Shown here: piece after piece, positions 35,501-48,844 of the stretch
Layout of the letters: each line of letters opens with the position of its first letter
How positions within the stretch are numbered: position 1 is the stretch's first letter
Origin: Chanos chanos
Lineage: Eukaryota > Chordata > Actinopteri > Gonorynchiformes > Chanidae
Length of the DNA stretch: 64,000 bases
Reading direction: 5' to 3'
Assembly: GCF_902362185.1 (NCBI RefSeq)
Contig: NC_044507.1
Location: forward strand, 16,499,544 to 16,563,543
Notes under the pieces: model-generated
What the model was told of the DNA's origin: nothing
The model's database searches: none
What the model saw: only the letters and a program-made list of their open reading frames with translations
Made by a program: the position numbers and the translations under genes

Positions 35501-38500
35501 TTTGAATGCTTGTAACTGCACTGTCTTGACTTGGGGGGGGGTACAGAAGTGACAATTTGCTGAAGCTCAGTGAGCAAGCCCTACATATGCCTTCTTCTTT
35601 CTCTTGGCGACCAAATATCACAGACTGAAGACCTTCAAAGTTCACCAAGTGTCACGGTGTGGTTTGTTTAACTCAAGCCATTCGCACGCACTTCTCCAAA
35701 CCTTAAAGGATTAGTAGGACAAAGCAGGGATACACATTAGAATCTGTAGACCAAGGAAGGATTTATTTCATATTTAACTGGCTACACTATGGAACAATAT
35801 GTTTCTAAACTATTTGAAAGACTCGTCGAGTTTTTCCTATTAAGTTACATCGACATCAAATACCGAAACACTGGTTTAAACGGGTCAAAACGAGGGGCGC
35901 TCAGCATTAACGACACCATCTTCATACTGTATTCCCCAAAAAGAAGCACGAAACACAACGCAGCTAGTTTAGGGATGATTAGCTAGCGAGAGCTAATTTG
36001 ATATAAATTTTAACAGAGGCATTGAGAAAAACAGTATAGCAGTAGGATAAGTAATCTAAGATACATATATTGCTAAGTCAGTAACGAACTAACTCTGTCT
36101 CACAAAACAAGACATAAAATGAAATCCGGGATTCACCTCATTCTAACACAGTCTTCTACACAGCACGAACAACCCTAGTTCTCAGCTAATGTTAGCTAGA
36201 GAGTAGCATATCTCGCTGAATAGCTAGCATAGCTATCGTTCGTAAACGTAGGGTTTTATATCTTGCAAACCTATATAGAAGCTAGCAAGCTAGTTAGCTA
36301 GGCGTGCCAACAGGAATCGTGGGGTAAGTGTCTTACCAAGTTAACAAGGGCTGTGTGATGATATGTAGTCCATGGGGGAAACAAATGTGATTTTTATCCA
36401 GATTTGTTTGGCTAAAATCTGATATCCTGTTACCAAACGATTGAAACTGATATCTGGTCGGCCCCAGCACAGCAGGATGAAAGGATGATCTACTGTTATT
36501 TTCAGTGAGGGCGGGACATCACTGTCTGCACTTCGCTGTTGCAACTCTCGTTCGCTCTACTAATGTTGATAATGTGGATTAATTAAATAACACACACGCT
36601 GCTGCCATCTACAGATACAAACACGTAGTGTGAGATAAAGAATCTATTTTAAACCGGAATGCCAAATCGATCTTGAAGTTTTCCGTTCAAAAAATGGAAA
36701 AAACTTACATCATTGTAAATACATTACTGGCTCCATCAAGTTAATCTGGTGCACCAAAAAAATTAGTAAAGTCATATTATTTCACAATCAATTTTTACGA
36801 CTTTGTTTGCACCTGTGTTTGTATTACAACTACGCGGTCTCATGCTCGTGTAACCGAATATCTTTCTCGCAGACTTTGTCCCTGGGCTCTGAGATGATTA
36901 CATCACTGTGGTGCCGTCACGCTTCGTTGTTTATGCCACGTGGGTTCTGTTTTTGTTTTCTCTGTTTAAGAGAGACGTATTTTGATCTTAGTGTGAACAC
37001 ATTAATATCCTGTCAAAGGTCTGTCTTTAACAGGGGTACAGCTCCTTCTGGTAATTTTCATAGAGTTAACCACACCGTAGCGTTCTCGACTCCAGAAGAT
37101 TATAGTAATGCAAATATACACTAACAGACCATATTGAGACATTGGTTTCAGAGCATTTAATTCTAGGTAGGAAACAAAGACATGATTATAAGAAGAGCAA
37201 AACGTCATCCAAAAAATAATTTAGATTTAGCACAAACAAGCCACCAGGGAAATTTCACTGCATAGATAATCTGATCCTCTTATCAAATGTGAGGACTCAA
37301 ATCCTTGTTCCCAAAGAATTTGTCAAGAGACAGCTTAGACATTCAAATATAAAACATACTGGTAAACTAATCACAGAAGCATTTCCCACATGCTGTTATA
37401 TACATTCCACAAACACCTAACTGATTGTGCGTACATATGATCATGACCAAGTTACTTCTCAAAACACTGAGGTCAAACTTTTTGGCACAGTCATGAAAAA
37501 TTTGCTAAAGTAAACCAGTCTGACACTGGCAGTAGTGGAATGCATTAAGTTCATAGCGTAAATCAAAACAGGACATTTTACATGAGAATTCACACTTTTA
37601 ATATTAATTCATTTCTACAAGCTTTTAAATATGTTCTTATATTAAAAATTCATTATAACCCTACACATGTGCATACAGTCTGTTGGCAAAGAAAATGACT
37701 TACAAGCTTATTAATAACTTCTCCTTCTGAGGTTTTTCTCTTCTTGTCTTTTTGTCACCTAGAGAAAGGGTTCTCTTATTTTGGTCTTTGTTTTCCATTA
37801 CCTGACAGAGTTCACAGAATCAATCAATCACACTGTGTACTACTCATACATTAAATATATCTGCAAAATATTACCAGTATTCAAGTGGATATGTGCATAA
37901 TATTCTTGAGTTCTGTAATTAAAAGCTATGTCAGGTGTGTACGAACCTGAGATATACTAAAATTGTTGCGTACAATGCTGTACGGTTGATTTTGGAAGCA
38001 CTGTGAAAAGCATCTAAGGAGCAAATTTGTAACTCCAAAGCCAAAGGCAAACAAAACTGGTTATGCAACTACCTCTTATCCCCCTAAAGTTGGTTCATTC
38101 CTAGCCCTGTGTTCTAGCACAAGCTGATTTCTGCCTCTGTCAAAGCCTTTTTTTTCTGTAGCCAAAGGCTCTTTATATAAAAACCCCAAGGGCAGATATC
38201 TTGGGTCTTGTGGATAAATGAGGGGACAAACAGACACAAAAATGAGATAAAATATATGGATTCCAATGGCTATGATCTTTCATTACTGGTCTAAATATGA
38301 TTACTTCCAATCTTGAAAAGCACTATTTCGCATCACAGGTGAATTAAAAGAAAAAAAAAAGAAAAAAAAAAAGGCAGACAGATGCATCAATGCAGAGGTA
38401 ATATGAGTTTCTCAGTACATCTGCCCATCAATCTCTACTTCTCAAATGATTCACAGTGATGTGAAAGTGCAGTGAAATCACAAAATGTATTCATAAATGA

Positions 38501-38703
38501 ATACATTTGAGCAACAGGACTACTTTGGAACTGTTTCGTTATAAAACAATTATAAAATATCTCGATATTCCTTTGACGTGTTTAGTCATTTCAGTATAGT
38601 CTCTAGGTTTTTGTTAAAGCAGCAAGGCTACGCAGCAGCTAAGAGGGGGGTGACTGAAGTGAGCTGTCTGAGCGTTACGACACTCTCCTGACCATCTCTG
38701 CAT
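35501..38703. other. gipc1 upstream region and dnajb1 3' region
   Basis: No coding exon recognised. A GT donor context at about 36337 on the minus strand (TTAACTTG then GTAAGAC) and an acceptor just before the gipc1 start suggest a non-coding gipc1 first exon around 36337-36550; this is weak. Roughly 37.1-38.7 kb is probably dnajb1 3' UTR. It contains an A-rich run near 38347-38372. Repeated GCTAGC-like motifs occur at 36180-36305. Confidence 0.4.
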
Positions 38704-40506
38704 TCAGGGTGGGAGAATCTGGCCGAGGGCTTCCCGAGCACTCTGTCCCAACTTGTCGGGGAATTTCACCAGAAACTCCAGTACCATGTCACCCCTCTTT
38801 TCCGGGCATTTGGACAAGGGCAGTCCTTCTGCCACAATCCGCTTCCTCATACCAGGTTTGATGACATCACGAGACGTGACAGTGATAGTCCTTCCGTCCA
38901 GTGTGGGAACGCTTACTGTGCAACCGCAAAGCGCCTGGTAGTGAAAAAGAGAGAGAAACAAATTGAGGATGACTCTGTAGCGTGTGAAATTCTATAACAA
39001 AAAGCATTCAACAGTATCCATGTAATTGCTGCCAAGCCCTCCAGCTATAATAAAATAGTGTTACTCTGAGTTTAAGAAACTGAATCCTGACTGACATAAG
39101 ACACTCACATCTCTGAGAGATATCTTTGCTGGATAGATGATATCAGAGCCCTCTCTGCGGAAGACAGGGTGCGTCTTGTCTTTGACCACAAACACCACAT
39201 CAGCAGGTATATTGGTAGGTGTCTCATCGCCCTCTCTGGGGAAGGTGATCTTGGTTCCCTCCTTCCATCCGCGTTTTATGTCCACGGTCAGGATCTTGTC
39301 CTCGCTGCGCATAGTGCAACCATCCACATTCAGCCTCTTGCGAGAGATCTTCATCTTTTTGGTGCAGCCTTTAAACACCTCTTCTAAGCTTACTTTAAGC
39401 TCGTGTACAACTGGAGGGTCTTTTGTTTTCTCACAGCCTCCATGAATGCCCCCTGCTCGAGACTTAAAGGATCTCTGAAAGCCACCGAGGCCACCCATAC
39501 CAAAGGCTGCAAATGGATCGTCAATGTCTATATCATCGTCCATTCCCCCGCCATGTGAAAAGAAATGGTCGAATGGACTACGGCCGCCAAAGAACTCAGC
39601 AAACATGGCGTGAGGGTCGCCATGAAATGTGTAGCTGGGGCCATTAGGGCCACCACACGAACCCTTTAATCCTGTCAAGAATGAAGAAACAGATTTACAA
39701 CAACAAACAATGATCCACGGCAGCTGTAAGCTCAGGTTCAGTTATGACTTGTTCTCTGCTGTACATTGCACAACTGCTGTGACTAGTACAAGTTTCATTC
39801 ATGACCATAAATTTAACTGGAAATGTCTATGCGTACTTCACACGGCGTGGAATTTCTTTTTGTAGTGTTACAACTGAATTCACGCTGTCGTGCAATGCCT
39901 CAGTGTAGCGTACTCATACAGCTGCTATCACTCTGATCATGTCTAACAGATCTTTGTGAACCGTCAGACAGTACAGGAATGTTGTTAGTTGTGGCTCTAG
40001 GCAATTAGCACAGCTGATCTCAAATTCTTTGACAGATAAGAAGCGTTTGGCTAAATTTAAAAACCGCTGAGAGTTGCAGTTAGTATCTGGCTAAAGATGG
40101 GGTCAAAACTTCAGCTGAGTCTTAAAGACAGATGTTCTAGCCAATATTTAAATCCAACCAAATATCCTCATAACGTGACGTCACCGCTAAAGCTATACAA
40201 CCAGCCATGTGATTCAGATTCAACTTTCCAAGGTTATATGTGCGGGCAATGTGAAATATCTGAACATGTCAAGACGAGACCAGTGTGTTACATACCGTCT
40301 TCACCATATCGATCATAAATATCTTTTTTCTTAGCGTCGCTTAAAACATCGTAGGCCTCAGCAATCTCTTTAAATTTATCTTCTGCTCCCGCTGACTTGT
40401 TTTTGTCCGGATGATATCGTAATGCTTGTTTTCGGTAAGCTTTTTTGATCTCGTCCTCCGAAGCACCTTTCTGGATGCCCAATACCTTATAATAGTCTTT
40501 ACCCAT
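38704..40506 (-). CDS. dnajb1: DNAJB1, HSP40 co-chaperone
   Basis: Class B J-protein that stimulates HSP70 ATPase activity and delivers clients; cytosolic and nuclear. Three exons, 40506-40296, 39671-39109 and 38934-38704, give 334 residues (human 340). J domain at residues 1-70 with the HPD motif (RYHPDKNKS), a Gly/Phe-rich linker ([18 protein letters not shown]), then the two C-terminal beta-sandwich domains ([65 protein letters not shown]). The exon layout matches the mammalian gene. Fish often have two copies (a and b); which one this is was not determined. A perfect heat-shock element lies about 370 bases upstream of the start. Confidence 0.96.
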
Positions 40507-42995
40507 TACACACTAGTGTTAGTTAAATAACTTATACTTTATTAGAACTGAGTCGTCGCTCATCCATCGATATCCATCTGTTTCTGGATGGAAAAGCTTC
40601 AGTTATCAAAACACATCACTGCCGTTAAGTTACAGTGAGCTGAAGTCTTGCTGATCAAACTGACAGCTGTCAGTTCGTCCAAATCCTCTGCAGGGGACTT
40701 CCACTGCATCCCATACAATTCATTTGAAGCTCCGACGATCAGCTCTATGTAAAAATAAATAAATAAATAAATAAAAACATGAATTTAATCATTAAATCGA
40801 TAAGTGACAAATATTTCACTGCGTCGCCGTTTTATCTGGCATCAGTCTACGTTACTGACTCAGCTAGAAGTGAGAAAGTTCGAGAACTCCTTTTCGTCTT
40901 CGATTTTTAGTGAACTGCAACGATACCAAATGCTCAGACAATATCTCCACCTATTGATATGGAGTGCGTACTACAGTCGAGAAAGCCATACTGTTTCTTT
41001 AAAAAAGAAAAAGAGAAAAGCGCTGAGAAAGATTGATCATTGCCCATTTAAAACCAGATGCTAACATGAATTTAGCGCGGACTCCAAAAGAAAATGTAAA
41101 TTAGATAACACGTTAAATAACAAATTCTATTTTTGTTTACGTAGAAAAGAAGTATCTCCCATCAAGTTCTCGATAATCGGCTATGGTGTGCAAATATCTG
41201 TTATTATTCACATATTTCCAGTCAGTTTTAGCTGCCAGAGTGCGATATACCTGGTACTGTAGACACCAAATTAGGGTTTGAACCCTCGCTGGGCAATAAC
41301 GCACAATCTCTCAGATTGTGTGTGGTTGTGTGTAACGGTTAACACCAAGTACAGTACAGGTATTATAGAGACGCACGATATAGTCAGGCGCATCATTCTT
41401 CTATATGGTAAGATAGAATTTAAAGAAACATTAGATATGTTTATTTGTCAAAATGTGTTCTGTGAGATCAACGCAAAACAAGAGTGAAGGTTTCTGGCAC
41501 GCACTTTATAGTTAAAATTTTTTTTTGTTTTGTTTTGTTTTGTTTTTTAATTTGCAGTGTGACAGTAAGAAGGCAGCTTGTAGTAATTAAAAATACAGAT
41601 GATCGATCAAATTTTACAGAATCTTTTCAGGTGAAGATTGCTCTGTGATTATGATCTGTTTTGTCATATTTTCTGGAAAAATGTCGCGCACGGTCAAAAG
41701 ACACAGAGAGAAGTGTGAAATTCCTCTGTACTGATGTCACACCCAGACAGGTGCAATGGGCATCATCACACAGCATGAAGTGCTTTTTAAATAAGACCTC
41801 TATGCTTAGTCTGAGAGTGCGTGTTCAGCAAATCACTGCCATTCTAAAGCCATGCAATTGGAGAGATGGATTTCTAACCAAATTTAGCCTATGTTTAGCC
41901 TATTTACATGAGCAGACAAAACGAGTCTTGTCTTGAATTGACAGATATTGAACAATTTGGTGAAAATAAATAGGAAATATGAGACGTGTTTTATGGCTTC
42001 TTTTATATCACAACGGTACTTTCATTCAGCCCTACTATAGACTGGACCAAATTCAAGTAACTGACACTCTCGGCTGGAGCAAAAATTATGCACAACTGCA
42101 GATTTTTTCAGATCTTTTCCACAGCTGGTGTAAATTATCTGTCCCTCCAAATAAACTTGGTTTCTCAGCCAGGTGGTTTGACCATTACTTGCCCGGCTTA
42201 TCTAGTCTACTCTAACAGACGCAAATAAGGAACACATTGTAACGGATGATCTGGAGCTACGAAGCATAGGTCTAATTTAAGGAGCGTCCCATTAAGCAGT
42301 GCAATAGAATGTCTCCCTTAAATCAGTGGCGGGCTACCTGAAAATCGGCCCACAGACTCATTTTAGAAGCGGGTTGGTGACATTTCTGTCCTGTACGCAC
42401 ACACCATCCTGACCCTGCTTTGGTATAGTCCCAGGGGGAGACTGAGTGTGAAGTGTGAAGACAGTCGTGGCAGTTTCACTCCTTTATAAGTTTGTGTCTT
42501 ACAAGGTCACCAAGCTGTTTGTCGGCAAAGGCATGGACGTGTATATTTAGCCTCGTGAACGACGCATCATGGATTATGTCTTAGGACTCTCCAGTTTCGT
42601 CTTCAGAGGGCTGGTCTGCACACAGATGGGGCGAGTGACCGGAGGACTGCCTCTCATGTGTAACGAGGTGGATGAAGCTGTTTCTTCTCGTTACTACCCT
42701 TTCTGTTATCCTCAGCTTCTTCTCTCATACTGACAGCTCACCTCAACCAGGGACTCTGCTGCTGTCTTTCACTGGATTACAAAAGACTCAAAATGGAACA
42801 AGAAATATAAAGCAGAGAGGATTGTGTAGAGGTTCAATGCTAGAGGACTGCACAGTCACAGTCACTGAAAAATAAATAAGAACGCTGGAAACTCGATTTC
42901 ACCCGAGAGACACCAATTTCCACGCACCTTCAGAAGATCCAGGCATTTTCCAGACTTTTTTCTTTAGCGAGTGAGTCGGTGGACGTGGAGGAGTC
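40507..42995. other. Shared upstream region of dnajb1 (-) and tecr (+)
   Basis: The two genes are divergent, 2.5 kb apart. Contains an (AATA)n run at 40754-40775, a heat-shock element (listed) and a TTTTG run near 41520-41546. No exon recognised; open frames such as 41661-41936 have no known domain. The tecr promoter is presumably within the last few hundred bases. Confidence 0.5.
40874..40886. promoter_or_regulatory. dnajb1: Perfect three-unit heat-shock element
   Basis: GAAAGTTCGAGAA is GAA-nn-TTC-nn-GAA, an exact HSF1 consensus trimer, about 370 bases upstream of the dnajb1 start codon on the far side from the gene body. Mammalian DNAJB1 is a classic HSF1 target, so the placement fits. 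Binding itself is inferred. Confidence 0.65.
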
Positions 42996-44523
42996 ATGGA
43001 TGCACTGGCTTTGGAGGCAAAAGGTGCCAAGACAGAGAGTGCACCAGCTCCCGCCGCTTCAAAACCGAGACCAAAACCTCCCAAAAAGCCAAAGAGAATA
43101 GTTTACTTTGAGGTGGAGATTGTGGATGCAAAGACAAAGGATAAACTGTTACTTCTAGACAAGGTGAGTAGCTGTCCAAGTCAGTTTGTTTTGACTCAGC
43201 ATCCTATGTGAAAATAAGCATAACATTATGAAATGAGCATATTTTTTCCCTTGTGAATAGAGAGAATATGAAGACTGTCATTTACTACACTAATGGAAAT
43301 GGATTCGGCCTCACATAGAACCTCTTTCTCATCTATGAACTCACTTCATTGATTTCAGTCTAATTCGTTTCAGCCTATGACAGTCAGCTGAGATCCAGTA
43401 CTAGTGGCAATCAAGTGGAAAGAAAATTCCTTTGCGTAAACTCAGAACCACACAGTCAGCAGCTGCAGTAATTTAGCTGTAATTCTAAGTCGAGTTCCAT
43501 ACAGACATTATGTTTACTAGAGGATATAATCAGACTGCTGTGTAAAGATCCCGTTACGTTTGGAAAGTAAGAATGTCTTTTGGGCTCAGAGGAATCTGGA
43601 TCTTGGGTCGAGCCAAATAAAAGCAATGTGCACTGACAACCAAGCACTGGTTCACTATGCATTTAATCAACGGTCTGAGGGTCTCAAATTGTGCTGATCA
43701 ATTTGCAGTTTGAAATTACAACTCAGAACAACTTCCATGTTGTCAAACTTACTTTCTTACTACACAGTGTTCGTAAATCTTAAATGGAACCTACTTGATT
43801 GTGACTTGTTTGCGCCTTAAAATATTTCCTGATTGTTCTCTTCACTCTAAATTTAGGTAGAGCCAACTGCGACGATTTTGGACATAAAGTCAATGTTTCA
43901 CAAATCAAGTAAGTACCGGTAAAATATATGGAGAGATATTCAACAGGTGAGCCATAGTGTATGTATAGCTAGAAAATAATGCCATCTATATCAAAAGCCT
44001 CCTAATGTCAAGTGTTTGTTAACTAACCAGTGAACCCTTTATGTTTAGGTTAAGTTGATGACAATGTAATAATGGTTTTAACACATTCTAATGTGTCAGT
44101 CTTTGATTTCTACAGACCAGCGTTGGTATCCTGCCAGACAATCTTTAAGCCTGGACCCAAGTGAGTGTATCATGTTTCTTACCACTGCTCATATTTTTAT
44201 AACTCATCTCATCTGCGAGTCCTGAGCAGATTTATGGGGCTGACTTTTGTCTTTGAATGTTAAAACCCGATTGTGCAGTAGTTCAGAGGTGAGTTTTATT
44301 TAGACGCGTTGTTATGATTGACTGGTGGCTCTGATGCCCCACAGAGGCAAAGTCGTTAAAGGATGAAGACGTCCTTCAACAGCTTCCTGTTGGTACCACG
44401 GCAACTTTCTACTTCAAGGACCTGGGGGCCCAGATTGCCTGGGGCACTGTAAGTTTAATCTGACTCAACCTGACTGATTACATGTACACATACTCTCATA
44501 TAAAGACATATGTACCTCAGACA

Positions 44524-44584
<61 letters not shown>

Positions 44585-47500
44585 CACACAGAGGATCCCC
44601 TCACTGTTGCCAGCAAAAAATGGTGTAGATCATTTTGAGTTGTGTGTATTATCTATACAGTATACATGGACTTACTCACAGAAAGATTCCCGGTCCTCCG
44701 GTTCAGTTTTCTCTCACCTCTCAAGCCCCCCTATCGTTTTTCCCAGAACATATAATCTCCCAGGCACCATGTTCTCCCATGTGTTTATCCCCTCGTCCTC
44801 CTGTTCACCTTCTGCTGGCTCAACCTCCTTTCCCATACTCCACTCGAGTCCCGCAGGATGTGAATGCAGGGGTAAAGTTGTGAGAGGGTCTGGGTTAAAG
44901 GTCACATTGCCATAGTGAGTGTCAGTAGAGTAGAGCCCATGTCTTAAGGAGCTAAATGACAGCAGCTCAGTGACACATATTTTGCTGATGGCTGCGCTGA
45001 CTTCGTGTCAATGTACAAAGTTCTCCGTAAACTCATTAACAGCTTGTTGCTCCATTTCTGTTTCTGTTTTTTTTTTCTCCAGGTGTTCCTGTTGGAGTGT
45101 GCTGGACCGCTCTTCATATATCTGATGTTCTATTTTAGACTACCTTTCATCTATGCCCCAAAATATGACTTCACCACAAGCAAACATTGGGTTGTGCAGT
45201 GAGTATCTGCTTGGATTTCCTTAGGCACTGATAACATCCGTAGAGATTTTCCATTAATCCAATCAGCCCTTGCCCTGTTATGGCTTGTTGATGTGTTGGT
45301 GTCTGTTGATAGAGGACAGTAGGCTGACAGAGTTTCATGATCTCAGTCTTGTATTGCCAATCTCCCTATAACAGGTTATGATGAGGGTTTGAAAAATTCT
45401 TGTTTCCAAGATATTCTCTGGTCTCATTCAGTATAGCATGCATTTGTCACTCCTTCCATTATGCGAAGAGGATCTTGGAGACGCTGTTTGTCCATCGCTT
45501 CTCTAATACCACCATGCCACTAAGGAACATTTTTAAGGTGAGGAATCTGAGTGACAGGAACAACAACAAAAACAAAAAAAAAGCCAGTCCTTTGCCCTCT
45601 GTCCTTCAAGAGTTGGTTACGGAACATGCAAACATAACCCATATATGGAGGCGCAAAGACGTTTATTCATCAGGGCGACAAACCACTCTATTTGCATTAC
45701 TTTCCGGATAGCAAACAAAATACTCGGCAGACATGTTTCTCTATCTGGTTAACTCCAGCGGTGGAGCTTTCATAGTATTCCAATCTGTGGAAAACAGTCA
45801 TTTCAAACACTCAAAGTCTTAATGACTTTATTCAAGGCTACGTAATGCTATTTTAAAAATCATGCGTGGGATTGGTGCATTTGAGAAGTGGGAACGTCTG
45901 ACAGCAAGCAAAATTGAACTAAACAGTAATATTTTCCATGGCCTTATTCATGTGGCCTTTAATGGCAAAACTGGTCAGATTACTATTGTAATTTTATTCT
46001 GTTTTTCACTAGAACTGTTCGTATTACTGGTGCTCCGCAGCTTGGATGGCCTACTACATTAACCATCCGCTCTACACGCCGCCTTGTAAGTCATGACTCC
46101 TTATTCAGAACCCACATGTCATTCTATGCCCAACTAACTCTCTCACTATCACTAAGTTTGACTCTACATACAACATGTGCATTGGTTCTCAGACTATGGG
46201 GAGCAGCAGGTGAAGACAGCTCTTGCTATATTCCTGGTAAGCTCTGCGTTCCTTTGTCTGTATCTATGTTTTCCTCTTTCCCCTTGATGGTGTACAGTCT
46301 TGTCATTTTTCTATACCTCTCTGATCTCCTCAGTTCTGTCAGCTTGGGAATTTCTCCATCCACCTTGCCCTTCGGGATCTCAAGCCTGCCGGTGAGCTTT
46401 GTAAAACACACCACTGTCTGGAACAGTGACGTGTAGTGTGACCTCAGCTCAAATATTAATGCAACGTACATATTCACTGTCACACATCTCCAACTCAACC
46501 AGGATTTTATGGTAATGTTAACCAAAACACACGCAAACTGTAATATTTAAGATAGTGTGCAATAGCAATTATTCTCTCTCATTTCAAGGTTGTAAGATGA
46601 AGAAGATCCCATATCCGACCAAGAACCCGTTCACTTGGATTTTTGCGGTTGTCTCATGTCCCAATTACACTTATGAGGTGAGACCCTTGTGGAACCTGTC
46701 ACAGTTGTATTTTTACCCTGCATATTTTTGGGGTGGGGGGTTGATATACAGGTCCTATACTCTGGGAGCCTGGGTTATTAGGTACACCAGCACATTCATG
46801 TAAGTGGATCCTTCCCACAGACAAGGAGTCACGTGGTCATGGACAGCTATGTAAAGCAGGATCCAGTTGCTGTTCAGCTGAACGTCCAGGGCAAACTGAA
46901 TGACATACGTGACAGAGTGTGGCATGGTCATTGGTACCAGGCATGCTGGGCTTAATATCTCAGAAACAGTCACACGCCTGGCCTTTTCACACACATCAAT
47001 ACCTGGGGTTTAACAGGAATATGCAGTCAGTGGTAGTCCTGGTGGCCAGGTGACACTGTTGAATAAATGGACCACAGGACAAATGGTAAGAATTGTGTAA
47101 GTTAACAGCCAGGTCACAAACAACACAGTGTAACAGTGGTGTGTGTAGTTCAACATCTCAGAGCACACAGGTCATGTGACCTAGTCATGAATTGGCTATA
47201 TCAGCAAATCAGGCTCTACTCCTGTTAGCCAAACACAAGAACCAGCAGCTGAAACAAGCACTTAGTCACCAAACTAGACCTAACTGAGGAATGGAAATAC
47301 TTTGCCTGGCCTGACCACTCCTGGTTCCTGTTGTGTCATACTGATGGCAGAGTCAAGATTCGGCGTGAGCGACAGTTCATGGACTCATGTGGCCGGTGGT
47401 CAACAGTACAGGCAGGAAACAGTGATGCAATGGCGTGGGAAATGATTTAGGTTCCTCGATACCAACCAAACAGCATTCGAACGTCACAGGAAATCTGGCA

Positions 47501-48426
47501 CATTGTTACTGACCAGGTGCATCCTTACATGTCTGTAGTTTGTCCTTCATCAGATGGATACTTTCAGCCAGACAATGAACCATGTCCCAAAGCATATACT
47601 GTCTCAGAATGACTCCAGGAATGACAGCTTTGCCTGGGCGGCATGCGCGGTCATCAAAACTCAGCATAACAGAGCGCCTTTGGCTTCAGATGGAACGGGC
47701 TATTTTAAACATGAATGTATGTTGTTCAGTTTGCAACAAATCCATGATGCCTCGGTAGCAGAATGGATCACCACTCCCATGCGATGTTTCTAATGCCTTG
47801 TGGAATTCATCCAACAACAAATCCTGGGGTCTAAATTAGATTGGTTTACCTGGGCCCTGTTTCAGGCAACGGGTATAGTGAAAACTCAGAGTTAGTTAAC
47901 TCAGACTAAGTAGTAAACCTCCTAATAGAAGAGCCCTATCGCTTTGTTTTGCTAGGAGAATGAAGCCATAGGCCACGTCTATTAGGAGGTTTACTACTTA
48001 CTCTGAATTAACTAACTCTGAGTTTTCACTAAACCCGCTTTCTGAAACAGGGCCCTGGTATATCGCTCACAGAATGCAGATTTCTCTGTATAATTCTGGT
48101 ATGATGCTGCCTCCTGCTGGTCAGGAGTGAAGATGTTTGTTTTCAGTATTTCCTTGGTCTTTCCCCATAAACACAATGTAGAACAATGCATGAAGAGGGC
48201 ATTGCTTAAGCATATCATCAGAGAGTAACTTTCACATGTCTTTTGGCTCTAGCTGGGTTCCTGGCTGGGTTTCACTGTGATGACCCAGTGCGTGCCTGTG
48301 GCATTCTTCACCATCGTTGCTTTCATCCAGATGACCATATGGGCCAAAGGCAAGCACCGCAGCTACCTGAAAGAATTCAGAGACTACCCTTCTCTACGCT
48401 CTCCCATCCTGCCGTTCATCCTGTAA
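42996..48426 (+). CDS. tecr: TECR, trans-2-enoyl-CoA reductase
   Basis: Endoplasmic-reticulum enzyme that performs the last step of very-long-chain fatty-acid elongation, reducing trans-2-enoyl-CoA with NADPH. Eleven coding exons: 42996-43163, 43857-43908, 44116-44160, 44345-44448, 45083-45198, 45432-45537, 46013-46085, 46193-46236, 46334-46391, 46589-46677, 48253-48426; 342 residues. A ubiquitin-like N-terminal region (YFEVEIVDAKTKDKL, QRWYPARQSLSLDP, TTATFYFKDLGAQIAW) precedes a steroid-5-alpha-reductase-type membrane domain (GPLFIYLMFYFR, CHSFHYAKRILETLFVHRFS, AYYINHPLYTPP, NPFTWIF, SCPNYTYE, YLKEFRDYP). The N terminus is about 34 residues longer than human TECR, rich in A, P and K. The last intron (1.6 kb) is filled with transposon relics. 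Confidence 0.96.
44525..44581. repeat. (CA)n microsatellite
   Basis: An uninterrupted run of about 28 CA units in tecr intron 4. Confidence 0.9.
46776..47820 (+). mobile_element. Decayed Tc1/IS630-like transposon in tecr intron 10
   Basis: Begins around ATTAGGTACACCAGCAC, a familiar start of a fish Tc1-like family. Pieces of its transposase can be read in the second half: CHTDGRVKIRRERQ near 47335-47370, STVQAG, then TDQVHPYMSVVCPSSDGYFQ near 47510-47570 and DNEPCPKA. Many frame breaks, weak N-terminal part, and the expected right end is not found. Inactive. Confidence 0.7.
47847..48060. mobile_element. Palindromic MITE in tecr intron 10
   Basis: About 214 bases forming one long inverted repeat. 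Left arm GGGCCCTGTTTCAG... pairs with right arm ...CTGAAACAGGGCCC. The pairing continues through AGTGAAAACTCAGAGTTAGTTAA and TAAGTAGTAAACCTCCTAATAG with a small central loop. There is no coding content. A related half copy lies near 21429. The superfamily is not assigned. Confidence 0.8.
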
Positions 48427-48838
48427 ACGGAGACAAAACCACTTCTCTCTGGTCCTGTCTGAAGTAGAGTCGGCATTGCAGTGAATTCTCATATTGGTTC
48501 ACTGACATGGAAGCGTTCTGAAACAGTCTTACTGGAAAATGTTGAGAATAACATTGAAATGGAGATGTTCCCTGGTGATCTTCTTCAGCGATATGCGCGT
48601 GGACTGTTCAATACAAACTGACTTTGGAAACTACGTCAACAGCAAAATCCAACAATCATTATTTTCACTGTATTCTCAACTGGATTTGTTTATTGGTTAG
48701 CTCTGACACAATGACCAATCAGTGTGCTTCCTGTCAGTGTTTTACTCATAGGTATAGCTGTTGAAAGATAGGTACACTATGGCAGGTAAATTAAAGTGGG
48801 TTGAATAATTTGCACTGCAGATTAATATCCATGTTTTT

Positions 48839-48844
48839 AATAAA
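48839..48844 (+). terminator. tecr: Poly(A) signal of tecr
   Basis: AATAAA about 410 bases after the stop codon; a second AATAAA at 49247-49252 could be an alternative distal end. The interval to 49740 shows no gene. tecr and samd1 converge here. Confidence 0.55.

Noticed and set aside
41272-41290. tRNA-like B box (GGTTCAAACC on the minus strand)
   Set aside because: No A box or cloverleaf around it and no SINE tail; chance match is likely.
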